A stretch of DNA of 64,000 nucleotides, taken from assembly GCA_965220305.1 (NCBI GenBank), contig OZ244817.1:1302001-1366000 (forward strand), in the 5' to 3' direction. Source of the stretch: G965220305 sp965220305. Lineage in GTDB: Bacteria > Chloroflexota > Dehalococcoidia > Lucifugimonadales > UBA3495. A model generated the notes under the pieces. The model had not been told where the DNA came from. It ran no database searches and saw only the letters and a program-made list of their open reading frames with translations. Positions 1-9,764 of this stretch are shown here, piece by piece. How positions within the stretch are numbered: the first letter of the stretch is position 1; the number at the start of each line of letters is the position of its first letter. A program made the position numbers and the translations under genes.

Positions 1-76
1 GTCTTGATGGGTTAGGGTTGACCGGGAAAGGACGCAATCCGTAAGAACTCGCGGCAGGGTTCCCACCCAGACTGAG

Positions 77-106
77 AAGGCCGGACGCTTCAATACGTCC
101 GGCCTT
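77..106. terminator. Strong hairpin, possible bidirectional terminator
   Basis: AAGGCCGGACG and CGTCCGGCCTT form a perfect 11-bp stem around an 8-base loop. The T run after it is only three bases, so it is a weak classical terminator in the plus direction. It lies downstream of the minus-strand membrane protein gene ending at 271, and might end that transcription unit or one entering from outside the window. Confidence 0.5.
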
Positions 107-270
107 TGGCTTGTCCTGGGCAGTGCTCCCCCTCGCCGGTTTCCAGATTTTCATGGGGGCCATGACAGGTTGCCCCATTCCAGCAAGAACCGTCTCAAGG
201 GCTCTGATATTACCGCACCCAACAGAACGCCGACGATGGTTAGAGAAACGGCGGACCAGATCGGGCTGAG

Positions 271-897
271 TTACAGCATTCCAGGGACGAAGATGGCAAC
301 CAGCATTGCCGGAAGGAACAGGGTGGTCATCGCCAATGCCTGCATCCCGGGGCCGCACATTCTGCGGTATTTGGTGCATCGGGCGTAACCCAGGACCCAC
401 CGTGCCAGAGGCGCCCAGAAGACTCCGACGAGCATGACCAGCAGCACCGGCAACAGGAGAAACCCCCAGGACTCGTCAGCCATCACCAATGTCGCCGTCC
501 AGTAAATCATCATCACAGCCAGCGCCACCATCAACCCGGTCAACAGGAACCAGTTGCGGCCCAGCAGTTCCCAGACCAACCACGCCCACGGAAAGACCCC
601 AACCCCCACGGCCGAGTTGGACACCAACTCACCCACATTGAACCTTTCCCCCGTGACCAGTAGAGACGCGGGCACAATGAACAGCGCGAACCTCAAATCG
701 TCTCCCCTCGATTTGAGGGGCCTCGGTTCAGAAAGCAGTTCGGAGACCGGCGCCATTACGACCAGCAGGCTCACCAAAACGCGCACCACCAGGCTCTCAA
801 ATAGCCCAAAGTACCAAGTCAGCAGGTAGACCGGCGCGCAGTAGACCAAGACGCTCACTAGGAAGCCGGTGGTCCGGGGACGGACTGCCCCGTACAC
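271..897 (-). CDS. Multi-pass membrane protein of unknown function
   Basis: About 208 residues with five to six hydrophobic segments, including LVSVLVYCAPVYLLTWYFG near the N terminus, a pair around residues 45-80, two in the middle and one at the C terminus. No family motif is recognised. The predicted start is GTG. A GGAGG sequence lies about 26 bases further upstream in the same open frame (an in-frame TGA closes it further up), so the true start may be slightly earlier at a rare codon. It lies 126 bases downstream of the HEPN gene on the same strand and could belong to that operon. The many valines and leucines are real membrane signal and not an antisense shadow, because no alternative frame here reads as protein. 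Confidence 0.6.
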   Translation of the reverse strand: MYGAVRPRTTGFLVSVLVYCAPVYLLTWYFGLFESLVVRVLVSLLVVMAPVSELLSEPRPLKSRGDDLRFALFIVPASLLVTGERFNVGELVSNSAVGVGVFPWAWLVWELLGRNWFLLTGLMVALAVMMIYWTATLVMADESWGFLLLPVLLVMLVGVFWAPLARWVLGYARCTKYRRMCGPGMQALAMTTLFLPAMLVAIFVPGML

Positions 898-1023
898 TTT
901 GTTGAAAACGGTCCTGAAGATGATGCCTCCGCCTTTGGCGGTCCCGCCGGTATTGGCACCAGCCGGAGACGGGGATCAGCCTGTCAGATCGGTGGCGCTG
1001 GCAACTCCGGGCCTTCCGGGTGT

Positions 1024-1536
1024 TTACCGCCCTCTGGTCAGGGTGAGTATGGCAACTGCGGTGCGTTCGCTTTGGCTGGTTCGAAGGAAATCGGTGATGG
1101 CGGCTTCGGCTTTGTTCAACCAGGTGGTCGCAGTCTGAGCGGTGAAAATCGCTCGCGGATTGTAGTCCGCGTTGTGGCGTTCGTTTTGGAGGTCTCGGAA
1201 CAGGTCGGCGAAGATTTGCGCGTCGGTTGAGAGGCTGGTACGGTTCTGTTGAAGTTGAGCTTTTGTGTGGTTGTGGTTCAGGCCACGGTATATCCGCATC
1301 CATGCGTCGGCTGTCAGTTGGTCATGGGCGGGACCGACAAGCACGTCGGCGTTGCTGGCGGTGAGAGCGTGGAACGCTGCGTAGTAGGCAGTGCTGATGG
1401 CCCGTCGTATAGCTGCCGGAGCAGGTTGGGTGACTGGCGGCTGCGGGGTGAGGGTTGCCCGTCCGGCGGCTATGAGGTCCGTCCAATTGATCGGCGTCGG
1501 GGGTTGAAAGGCCGGTTGGTTGGCACCGATAGTCAT
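1024..1536 (-). CDS. HEPN-domain protein
   Basis: About 170 residues. Residues 43-57 contain the AIRRAISTAYYAAFHAL helix typical of HEPN-superfamily proteins (all-alpha RNases and nucleotidyltransferase partners in toxin-antitoxin and defence loci). Near residues 115-127, FRDLQNERHNADYNP gives an R-x6-H arrangement like the catalytic RNase motif, plus the ADYNP signature seen in this subfamily. The ATG overlaps the stop of the gene before it (ATGA), so the two are probably translated together. RNase or toxin activity is inferred from the motif only. A role as antiviral or TA component fits the mobile-element surroundings. Confidence 0.7.
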   Translation of the reverse strand: MTIGANQPAFQPPTPINWTDLIAAGRATLTPQPPVTQPAPAAIRRAISTAYYAAFHALTASNADVLVGPAHDQLTADAWMRIYRGLNHNHTKAQLQQNRTSLSTDAQIFADLFRDLQNERHNADYNPRAIFTAQTATTWLNKAEAAITDFLRTSQSERTAVAILTLTRGR

Positions 1537-1819
1537 GCTGGGATTTCACTTCTGTTTGCGTAGGCGATGGTTGGTCGGTCAAAGCCTCGTTCGGCGCACA
1601 GCGGGTCGATGTGCAGAGAGAATTTGTTGAGAGCGCGTACGTCGAGTTCGGGATGGTCGTCTTCGAGGATTACGGTGGTTCTGATGTAATCGTCGCCGTC
1701 GGGGCCTGTCAGGAATCTGAGGTTACCTCGGCAATGACGAAAGCCTGGGACAGATATCCGGCGATCTCGGTGTGGACGAGGTCGGAAATGTGGGCTAGGG
1801 TTGCGTGAGAGGCGGTCAT
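1533..1819 (-). pseudogene. Small partner of the HEPN protein, frame-broken
   Basis: Starts at an ATG preceded by GGAGG with an eight-base gap. The first 37 codons (to the TGA at 1709-1711) read MTASHATLAHISDLVHTEI... Protein-like sequence then continues one frame over as GPDGDDYIRTTVILEDDHPE... to SEIPA and a TGA that overlaps the HEPN start. The natural protein would be about 94 residues. The break lies around 1711-1735 and is either an assembly indel or a real mutation. The family is not recognised. The coupling (ATGA) suggests the intact protein acts with the HEPN protein, perhaps as its antitoxin or regulator; that is inference. Confidence 0.5.
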
Positions 1820-2004
1820 AGCGTTAGCCTCCATGCCAGGTTGGTACTCAAATGTTATTGCTACCGTGGCCGGAGGGTCAAGCGGCCGCGGTGGGCGGAG
1901 CGCTGGAACGGGATACGCACGCTGGCCTCCGTTGCTGCACGCCGAATAGCCGGGAACCGGGATGCTTGCAAGCGGGTAGCGTCGATAGGGGCGCAGCCGT
2001 TGGT

Positions 2005-2918
2005 TTATGGAGCGGATGCCTTTGGCCGGGCTCCTTCACGATCCAGTTCACTGCGACACTTTATCCACGCCGGAATACCGTCCAGGTGCCAATTCAACAG
2101 CTTCGAGGTGTGCAGGTCTTCGATGGGGAAATAGTTGAGGACATTCAGGGTTATGACGGGGCCGTTGAATGCGAACATCAGCAGTTCCAGGGGTATTGTT
2201 GGGTACCGTTGCAGGATATCGGCGATGAGCGCTTGGTCCTGGCGCGTTGATAGCCTGAACTCCGACCGGTCGGGTCGTCGGTGTCGAGCCACATAGTCAC
2301 GGAAGAAGCGCCCGGATGGGTCAGGTCGCACAGGTCACCGTAGCATCTCCTGACGTTTTCGGCGTTCAGGTCCCCGAAGATGTTCAGGTACTCCTGCACT
2401 TGACGCGCCTCGTGGGTCGGTGGCGCGTTGGCGCGTTCCGGTCGCTTCAGACGCCGCGCGTGGGAGTAGTGAATGAGTTCGTTTTCCACCTCGGTGGAAA
2501 TAAGAATGGAGGTTGCCCGACCCTCCAGAGACTCGGTGATCGCAGAATGGAGATGTGCCAGCGTCAACGGAGTGCCGATGAGGGCGGTAGCTGCATCGGC
2601 CGCCGACTCCATGAGACCCCGAAGGGCGGCGGCGAAAAGGAGAAGATTGTTCTCGGCCGAGGCTTGCTCCACTCCGGAAAGCCAACGTCGGCTTCTCAAA
2701 ATAGCTGTCGCGGAGGCGAGATGCGCCCTCCCGAGGGTCTCGGTCCAGTAGACCCGCATCGCTTCGCTCACATCCCGTTCCAATAAGTCCTTGTACTCTT
2801 CGTCGTCCATGATCGTGTACCGCGTCTCCAATCGGTCCAGGCCCAGGCCGTCGACGATTTCAACAAAGCGAACCCCGTCCGGGTTCAGCACCGATTCCAT
2901 TCCAGCCATTTCACTCAC
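2005..2918 (-). pseudogene. Uncharacterised protein (about 304 aa) with one frame break
   Basis: The N-terminal frame gives about 220 residues (MSEMAGMESVLNPDGVRF... to DLTHPGASSVTMWLDTDDPT). Near 2265 the reading continues in another frame as SEFRLSTRQDQALIADILQ... ending PKASAP at 2005. Neither end alone is a complete protein, and the overlap parts of each frame are low-complexity noise, so a one-base indel is the simplest reading. The protein is mostly alpha-helical. The helix carrying YGDLCDLTHPG recalls the H-containing helix of HEPN-like proteins, but no family is assigned. It lies 57 bases downstream of the RNase HI fragment and upstream of the HEPN pair, all on the minus strand. Confidence 0.5.
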
Positions 2919-2974
2919 TCCTGATCGCTTTGTTGCCCTTGTGTTTGCCTGGAATCCACCGCACCCCTCTCCTG

Positions 2975-3220
2975 CTACAGCTTCCGCTGCACTACCGTTG
3001 GCGATTCGTACCCATCATCTACCGGAAGGTCCTTGGCGTGGGCCGCCTGCACCGCCAGTTTGTCGCAGCGTTCGTTCTCAACGTCGCCCGCGTGTCCCCG
3101 CACCCATCGAAACTCTACCTCGTGAGTGTCGCACAGGTCGAGGAGCCTCCCCCACAGGTCGGGATTGACCGCTTGTTCCGCATCCAACCGTTGCCGCGCC
3201 ACCGATTGGCCCAGCCCGCC
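2975..3220 (-). pseudogene. rnhA: Ribonuclease HI, 5'-truncated and frame-broken
   Basis: The C-terminal half of RNase HI is clear: NPDLWGRLLDLC, then EFRWVRGHAGDVENERCDKLA, which contains the conserved VxGHAGxxxNERCDxLA block with the catalytic-site histidine. Immediately upstream, one frame over, GWANRWRGNGWMRNK matches the preceding GW-xxW-xxNGW segment, so there is a frame break near 3175. Before about 3220 nothing resembling the N-terminal half (the DGS and ExxA motifs) is present. There the plus strand instead becomes a VirB4 gene that also lacks its own 5' end. The enzyme would cleave RNA in RNA-DNA hybrids, but this copy cannot be functional as it stands. Confidence 0.65.
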
Positions 3221-5103
3221 GACCTGCCCCCGCAGACGAGGGCGGCCTCGGAGTCGCTCCAACGCCTGCTCACCGAGCTTGAGTCCCGCGACGGCATCCT
3301 CGACCGGCGCTTCTACGCCGTCTGCGAGTTCGAGCGGGCCGACGACCTGCGCGGCCTGCTGTCGAGGGCCGGGCTGTCCGTCCACCCACTGAAGGGTAGG
3401 CAGCTTCGCATGTTCCTGGTGGCAGCCGCCCTCGGCGGCTCCCCCGCAGAGTCCGACGAGGAGACGCCGGTCGAGGTGGAGATAGGCCCCCGCGACATGC
3501 GCATCGGCCTGTCTGGGCAGCAGACGGGCGGACACCTCACTCGCTCCCTTCACCTGGGCAAGTGGCCCCGGTCGCTGGCCCCCGGCTTCCTCCAGAGCCT
3601 CATGACGGCGGGAGTGCCGATGGACCTGTCCGTCCACCTGGGGCCGATACCCACCGAGCAGGCGGCAAGGACGTTGGAGTGGCAGAAGGTGCGCTTCGAG
3701 TCGGCGCAGTCCCTCTCCTTCAAGCGCGGACGCACCATGTCCCCGGAGGCGGAGAGCGCCCTGGAGGACGTGACCCGCCTCAGAGACGAGGTGCAGCGAG
3801 GGCGGGAGCGGCTGTTTCACGCCTCCCTCTCCGTCACCCTGCACGCGAAGGACGAAACGTCGCTGAAGGAGATGACCCAGCGGGCCAAGGCGCACTTCGC
3901 CGCCACCCTGGGCAAGCTGGACGACCTGGCCTTCCGCCAGCGCGAGGGGCTGCTCTCGACGCTGCCCCTGGGCCTGAACGCCGTCGCCGAGTGGCGCAGC
4001 CTGGACACCTCCAGCATCGCCCGTCTCTTCCCCTTCTCACCCCCCGACCTGGACACCCGCAGCGGCACCCTCTACGGCATCGACATGCGAGCCTACGACC
4101 CCCGGGACGGCACGCACCTGAACGCCAACACCGCCGTCCTCGCAAGGTCGGGCAGCGGCAAGAGTTTCGCCACCAAGCTGGGGATGCTCCGGGGCCTGTG
4201 CCGCGGCGTCACCGCCTACGTCATCGACCCCGAAGGCGAGTACGCGGACATGGCCCGCGCCGCAGGAGGGCGGGTGCTCTCCCCCGGCGTGCCGGGCCAG
4301 GGCATGAACCCCTTCGTCATCGACAAGGGAGACTCCGAGGAGCTTCTCCAGCGCATCGGCAGCCTGAGACGGCTCATAGAGGTCATGGTCGGCGAGAGTC
4401 TCGGCGCGGAGCGAAGGGCCTCCCTGGACCACGCCCTGGCGGGCTACTACACCCAGCCCAGGGAGCGCACCGGCTTCCGGGACTTCTACGAGTACCTGCA
4501 AGGAGATGAGGCGGGAGGGGAAGACATGGCGAGGCTGCTGCGCCCCTTCGCAACGGGCAGCCTGCGCAACCTGCTCTCCAACGAGGCCCTGATCACCGTC
4601 TTCGACCTGCGGCTCTTGGAGCCGGAGCTTCGCCCCGCCGCCGCGATGGTCTGCACCGAGACGGTGTGGGCGGCAGCGGCCCAGGACCCCAAGCCCCGCC
4701 TGCTGGTCGTGGACGAGGTGTGGAGCATCATGCAGCACCCGGAGGGAGCGGCCTTCATGGTGAGCATGGCGAAGCGGGCCAGGAAGCACCGGCTGGGGTT
4801 GCAGTTCATCACCAGGACGTCCAGGACCTCCTGAGCGAGGACACCTCCCGCGCCATCACCGGCCACTCCGGTCGCGCCCTGCTTCAGAACGCCGCCTTCA
4901 AATTGCTGCTTCAGCAGGACGCGGCGGCCATAAGCACGGTGGGCGACGCCTTCGACCTTCCCCAGGACCTCCAGCGATGGCTGCTGTCGTGCCCCAGGGG
5001 AGACGGGCTGCTGCTGGCAAAGGGCAACCGCTTCCCGGTCCGCATCGAGGCCACGCCGGAGGAGACGGCAGTAATTGAGTGGCGGCCGGGGAGCCACAGG
5101 TAG
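3221..5103 (+). pseudogene. VirB4-type conjugation ATPase, 5'-truncated with one frame break
   Basis: Cytoplasmic ATPase that powers type IV secretion. Residues in order: an N-terminal VirB4 region starting abruptly (ESLQRLLTELESRDGILDRR), a central region, Walker A LARSGSGKSFATK near nt 4138-4175, the IDPEGEYADMARAAGG block, and Walker B LLVVDEVWSIM near nt 4700. At about 4812 the frame ends in TSRTS-stop, while the adjacent frame carries on naturally as QDVQDLLSEDTSRAITGHSG... to GSHR at 5103. ACCAGGACG in place of ACCCAGGAC explains this as one lost C. The first roughly 80-100 residues of the family are missing because the sequence runs into the RNase HI fragment. The coupling ATPase gene follows directly, forming one module. 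Confidence 0.75.
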
Positions 5104-5155
5104 AGAACGCAACGACGGACACGCAGAGAGAGCGCCAATAGAGAGGAGTAGAGCA

Positions 5156-7738
5156 TTGAAGCTGAACCCGAAGAACCTGTTGTTCGGAAACGCCGAGGGA
5201 AAGAAAAACCCCGTGCTGCTGGCGGTGACGCCGCCGCGCACCGGGGAGCGCACCCTGCTGGGCGTCGAGAACCTGCTCCAGTCCATCGCCGTCCCCGAGC
5301 CCTTCTCCCTGGATCTGGCCGGGGACGTGGACGGCGTGACCCTGATGGCCCGCTGCCTCGACGGAGCGGTGGTGCGGAGCCAGCTCTCGGCCCACTACCC
5401 CCAGGCCCGCATACGGAAGGTGGACGAGGAGGACGACCCGCTGCGCGTCGACGAGGGGGAGGAGGCGTGGTCTGCGGGCCGACGGTCCCGAGTACGTCCC
5501 CCTGCGCACCTTCCGGGACGACGACCTGCTCGACCCCGGCTCCGATCCCCTCATCGCACTGATGGGCGCTCTCTCGGAGCTGCACGAGGGGGAGCGCGTG
5601 GTGGCGCGGCGGCTGCTGCGCTCCCTCGGCCCCGACTGGTCGCAGGCCCACATGGAGAAGGCCCACAAGCGGCCGGGCATGGAGCCGAGGGAACCCGCCT
5701 ACATCTTCCAGACCAAGCCCCTCCAGATGGACGGCGTGACGATGGCCGTCCTCGGCCTGGGGGCGCTGGCCGCCCTCAAGGGCTACCTGTGGGTGCAGGA
5801 CGGGGAGATATGGAAGGCGGCGCTCCTGGGAACGGGCGTGGCCCTGGGGCTGGCCGTCGGCGGCTGGGCCTGGCACCGCTGGAAGAGGGCCCGCAACCGC
5901 GTCGAGGACCCGATCCTCATCAAGGAGAAGGTTTCCGCATCGCCTTCGACGCCGAGCTTCAGATCACGGCCGTCCTGCCCCCGGACACGGGGCCGCAACG
6001 CGCCACGGAGCTTCTCGGGCCGGTGGCCGCCGCCTACCGCCACTTCGACACCCCCGCAGGCGCCCGCTTCAAGGTCGGCAAGGTGCGGCCCGTCATGCCC
6101 GCCCCGGAGATGATAGAGCCGTCAGGCTCCGGTCTCTTCGGCAAGCGCAGCGTCCTGGGAGTCCGCGAAGCCGCCTGCCTGTGGCACCCGCCCGGAGCCG
6201 GGGACGAGACGCCCCTGGTCGAGCGGTCCGGGGCGAGGGCGCTGATGCCCTCGGCCAAAGGCGTCCGGGGCGGGGCGCTGGTGGGCGACACCACGGCGGG
6301 CAAGCCCAAGCCCATCCAATTCCCCGAAGACCTGCTGACGCGTCACCACCTCTACGTCGCCCGTACCCGCATGGGCAAGTCCACCCTCATGCACCATGTC
6401 GCCGCCCACAAGATGCGGGAGAAGGCCGAGGGCAGGGACGGCGACGCCATCGTCGTCATAGACCCCCACGCCGACCTGGTGGGCGGCTTGCTGGAACAGG
6501 TGCCGGACTCCCTCATAGACCGCGTGCGCCTCATCGACCTGGCCGACCGCCGGGGCGCTCCCGGCATCAACCTGCTGGACACCCGCATCTTCTCCGACCG
6601 CGACCGCACCGCCGACTCGGTGGTCAGGGTGGCGAAGGGGTTGTGGGAGCAGTGGGGGCCGAGGATGCAGTCCATCCTCGAACAGACCGTCAAGACCCTC
6701 CACGAGGCCAACGAGCACCCGGAGACCGACGAGAGCAGCCAGTACACCATCCTTCACGGGCTGAAGCTCCTCTCCGACGAGACGTTCCGCAAGGGCGTGC
6801 TCAAGAGGGTCTCCGACCCCTATCTGCTTGAGTGGTGGGCCAGGGACTTCGGGAGTTGGCACCCCCAGTACAAGGCCGAGGCCCTGGCCCCCGTCCAGAC
6901 CCGCCTCTCCTACTACGCATCCTCCAAACGCGCCCGCGCCATCCTGGGCCAGTCCCGCTCCACCATCGACCTGCGGGAGACCATCCTCGACGGCGGCATC
7001 CTGCTGGTCTCCACCGCCCAGGGGAGCGTCGGCAGGGACGTGGCCGCCCTGGTGGGCGCGTCCCTCCTCAACCTGGTCGATTCAGTCATCCGGGAGCAGG
7101 GCGACCTGCCCCTGGAGAAGCGGCGCGGCGCGCTGGTGGTGGTGGACGAGATGCAGTCCATGCCCGGCGTGGACTACGAGTCGATGCTCAGCGAGCTCGT
7201 CAAGTTCGGCGCGTCATTCATCCTGGCCACCCAGAGCCTCGCCAAGCTGGACGACCTCTCCCGGACCATGCGGGACACCCTGCTCGCCAACGTGGGATGT
7301 CTCGCCGTCTTCCAGGTGGCCGGGTCCGACGCCAGGACGCTGGTCTGGGAGCTGGGCAAGGACCGGGTGACCGAGGACGACATCACGTCGCTGCCCGTGC
7401 ACCACTGCTACGTTCGCGCCACCGTCGGCAAAGAGCGGATGCCCGCCTTCTCGATGATGGTGCGCAAGCCGGAGGAGGGAGACCCCGGCGTCGCTGCCCG
7501 CATCCGCGCGGCGGCCTCCGGATACACCCTGACGGCCCACGACATATCGGACGGCGACGCCGACGCGCAGAAGAAGGTGGGCGACTACCGCAAGGCCGTC
7601 GAAGACCTGGAGAAGGGCGGCGAGCGGACGGAGGAGCAGGCCGCGCCGCAGGACCCGGAGCGCAGGAAGCAGGTCAGCAGGCGGAACAGGGAGGGCTGCC
7701 GAAGACGCCGAGGGGGAGACGACGCGAAACGCCGCTGA
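5156..7738 (+). CDS. TraG/VirD4-like type IV coupling ATPase (two compensating frame breaks)
   Basis: Large ATPase that would bring the DNA substrate to a conjugation channel. TTG start preceded by GAGAGGAG. The reading frame leaves at about 5470 (then LRADGPEYVPLRTF... in another frame) and returns at about 5935, where GG replaces an expected GGG (KEKGFRIAFDAE). Within the shifted part lie two membrane segments (MAVLGLGALAALKGYLWV and LLGTGVALGLAVGGWAW, nt 5735-5875). Walker A is ARTRMGKSTLMHH (nt 6359-6398), followed by VVIDPHADLV and Walker B ALVVVDEMQSM (nt 7130). The C-terminal tail is rich in Lys, Arg and Glu and may also be mis-framed. It sits 52 bases after VirB4. No relaxase or channel genes are present. 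Confidence 0.75.
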   Translation: MKLNPKNLLFGNAEGKKNPVLLAVTPPRTGERTLLGVENLLQSIAVPEPFSLDLAGDVDGVTLMARCLDGAVVRSQLSAHYPQARIRKVDEEDDPLRVDEGEEAWSAGRRSRVRPPAHLPGRRPARPRLRSPHRTDGRSLGAARGGARGGAAAAALPRPRLVAGPHGEGPQAAGHGAEGTRLHLPDQAPPDGRRDDGRPRPGGAGRPQGLPVGAGRGDMEGGAPGNGRGPGAGRRRLGLAPLEEGPQPRRGPDPHQGEGFRIAFDAELQITAVLPPDTGPQRATELLGPVAAAYRHFDTPAGARFKVGKVRPVMPAPEMIEPSGSGLFGKRSVLGVREAACLWHPPGAGDETPLVERSGARALMPSAKGVRGGALVGDTTAGKPKPIQFPEDLLTRHHLYVARTRMGKSTLMHHVAAHKMREKAEGRDGDAIVVIDPHADLVGGLLEQVPDSLIDRVRLIDLADRRGAPGINLLDTRIFSDRDRTADSVVRVAKGLWEQWGPRMQSILEQTVKTLHEANEHPETDESSQYTILHGLKLLSDETFRKGVLKRVSDPYLLEWWARDFGSWHPQYKAEALAPVQTRLSYYASSKRARAILGQSRSTIDLRETILDGGILLVSTAQGSVGRDVAALVGASLLNLVDSVIREQGDLPLEKRRGALVVVDEMQSMPGVDYESMLSELVKFGASFILATQSLAKLDDLSRTMRDTLLANVGCLAVFQVAGSDARTLVWELGKDRVTEDDITSLPVHHCYVRATVGKERMPAFSMMVRKPEEGDPGVAARIRAAASGYTLTAHDISDGDADAQKKVGDYRKAVEDLEKGGERTEEQAAPQDPERRKQVSRRNREGCRRRRGGDDAKRR

Positions 7739-7765
7739 GGATAACGCGGAAGAGGAGGCGAAGGA

Positions 7766-9399
7766 ATGAAGCCCGGCGGATGTGAAGACGAGCTGCTCCG
7801 CGCCCTGGCGCGGATGCCCTTCTTCGACCGGCTGGAGATGGTCGCCGTCTCCGGCTGGTCCAGGGGGGCGGTCTACGAGGCCGTAGAGAGGCTGGAGAGC
7901 GGTGGGTTCGCCGCCTCGGTCCCCCACGCCACCGACCTCGTTCCCCCGACGCGGAGGTTCCACCTTACCGCCGCCGGGCTGAGCCGGCTGGCCGGGGAGG
8001 AGGACATTGACCTGGACGAGATTGTCCTCAGCCATCCCGTTTCCGCCGCGTGGCGGCGCATCCTGATGGAGCGCCTCGACGCCCTGGCCGTCATATACCG
8101 GCTGGCCGCCGCCGTATCCGGCGTCACCTACCCCATACGCTTCCGGTGGTACAGGGCTGAGCCTCTGGACGCCGCCCTCGCCCTTCCCGACGGGCGCACC
8201 GTCGGCATCGTACGCCGGGGTCTCACCTCCGACCGCACGGCCTTCTCCAACCGGATGCGGCGGCTGCGGGACGGCCCGCTCCCCGGAGCCGTCCTCGTGC
8301 TCATGCCCGACGAGGTGGGGCTGAGACACGCCCGCAGGATGCTCACCGGCGCTCCCGTTCCCTGCTTCCTGGCCCTGGAGCGGGAGGCGGTCTCGGCAAG
8401 TCCCGGCGACCCGGCGTGGAGCCCGCCGGCCGTCCACACGGCCATCGACCTGCGCTCGGTCCTCGACCGGGCGGAGCCGGGAAGCCCGCTTCCCGCAGAA
8501 CCCGAGCCGTCCCAGGCATCGGCGCCCGCCGACCTCGCCGTCGAGGGTCCGGGCTGGAACGTCCCCGACCATATGCTGCCCTGTTTTCTGAAGCCCGCTA
8601 AGAAGCGCGCTCTCGACCTGCTCTCGGACTGGCCCTGGATCGTCCTCAAGGACCTGGCCGGGCTGCTGGGCGTGTCGGCTCCGAGAGCGTCCCAGCTGGT
8701 CAACCCCCTGGAGGGCTTCGGCCTGGCGACCCGCGCTCCCGGCGCGGGCGGACGCCTGACCCTCACCGACCGGGGGCTGGCGGTGCTGGCCCGCAGGGAC
8801 CGCACCTCGGTGGGCGTGGCGAAGAAGCGGTGGAGCGTCGCGCCCCTGGTCCCGAAGGACCCCTTTGACTGGCGCAACGTGTCGGGCGGGAGAAGCCGAC
8901 AGCTACTCAGGAACGTGGAGCACACCGCCGCCGTCCACGCCTTCGTTGCGGCCCTGGCGAGGCAGGCAGGCTTCCTGGGCTGGGAGATAGCCCAGCTCGA
9001 CCCGCCCCGGAGAGCCTCCCGGTACTTCCGGCACGAGGGCGGGATGCGCTCCATCCACCCCGACGCCTTCGGCCTCGTGCGCAAGGGCGGGACGGCCTGG
9101 CCCTTCTTCCTGGAGTGGGAGCGAAGGGCCGTGCGGCCCTCAACCATGTCGGAGCGGCTCGCCCCCTACCTGCGCTACTACTCGTCCCATAGGCCCACCG
9201 ACGACCATGGCACAAGGCCCGACGTCCTGATAGTCTTCGACGGCGACATCGCCCACACCCACTTCCTGCGCGTGGCGCGGGAGGAGATGGGGACGAGGGG
9301 GGGACGGTCCCCCTGTGGGTCTCCCACAGGGAGGCCATCGACGAGCTGGGGCCGCTGGGACGCGCCTGGCGCATCCCCGGCGACTGGGAGTCGCCCTAG
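7766..9399 (+). CDS. Replication-relaxation family protein (one frame break near 9295)
   Basis: About 544 residues after correction. Winged-helix segments at residues 5-70 (ELLRALARMPFFDRLEMVAV, YEAVERLESGGF) and about 285-345 (LLSDWPWIVLKDLAGLLGVS, ASQLVNPLEGFGL), and a C-terminal nuclease-like region (LEWERRAVRP, RYYSSH, PDVLIVFDGD). This is the layout of replication-relaxation (MobC-like) proteins of integrative elements, which act at the transfer or replication origin. In the deposited frame the last 37 codons are noise. With eight instead of seven G in the run near 9295 the protein ends naturally as WVSHREAIDELGPLGRAWRI...ESP at a TAG (9397-9399). The role is inferred from the family and from its position after the two ATPases. 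Confidence 0.65.
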
Positions 9400-9485
9400 G
9401 CCCTGCCCGCCTCAGTGAACGACAACCAAGGGGCGGGAGCGTGAGCCTCTGCGCCGCTCCCGCCCCGATAGGAGAACGAAGAGCC

Positions 9486-9764
9486 ATGCGTCCACACACC
9501 GGCGATTCGAGCGGCCCCCGGAGGCGTCGAGGACGGACCGTCGTCCGGCTTGACACGGCGGCCGTCTGGGAGCGGCTGGCACTGCTCAACCGCTCCCAGA
9601 ACTGGCTCGCCAGGGAGATCGGGGTCAGCCCCGGTTACGTCTCCAAGCTGGTCAACGAAGGGCGAGCGCCCTCGGGACGCATCCGCCAACGGATGCAGAA
9701 GGCCCTCGGCGTGAACGACTTTCACCAGATTTTCAGATTGGAGGTAACAGATGACGAACCGTAA
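9486..9764 (+). CDS. Small helix-turn-helix (XRE-type) regulator
   Basis: About 92 residues. A basic N terminus (GPRRRRGRTVV) is followed by an XRE-like helix-turn-helix: ERLALLNRSQNWLAREIGVSPGYVSKLVNEGRAPS, residues 29-64. The start ATG has GGAG (in ATAGGAGAACG) nine to twelve bases upstream. Its end overlaps the start of the next HTH gene by 14 bases, so the two are probably translated together. Such paired small regulators commonly control transfer or excision genes of integrative elements; that role is inference. Confidence 0.7.
   Translation: MRPHTGDSSGPRRRRGRTVVRLDTAAVWERLALLNRSQNWLAREIGVSPGYVSKLVNEGRAPSGRIRQRMQKALGVNDFHQIFRLEVTDDEP

Noticed and set aside
2930..3220. N-terminal extension of the VirB4 open frame (about 96 codons)
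   Set aside because: The opposite strand here is clearly RNase HI and the adjacent unknown gene; the extension has no VirB4 features.
3562..4509. 315-codon open frame within VirB4
   Set aside because: Arg/Pro/Gly-rich shadow in a very GC-rich gene, with no protein-like pattern.
9280..9420. Programmed ribosomal frameshift at the G run
   Set aside because: No slippery heptamer or downstream structure typical of such sites, and a one-base homopolymer error explains it; many similar breaks occur in the window.
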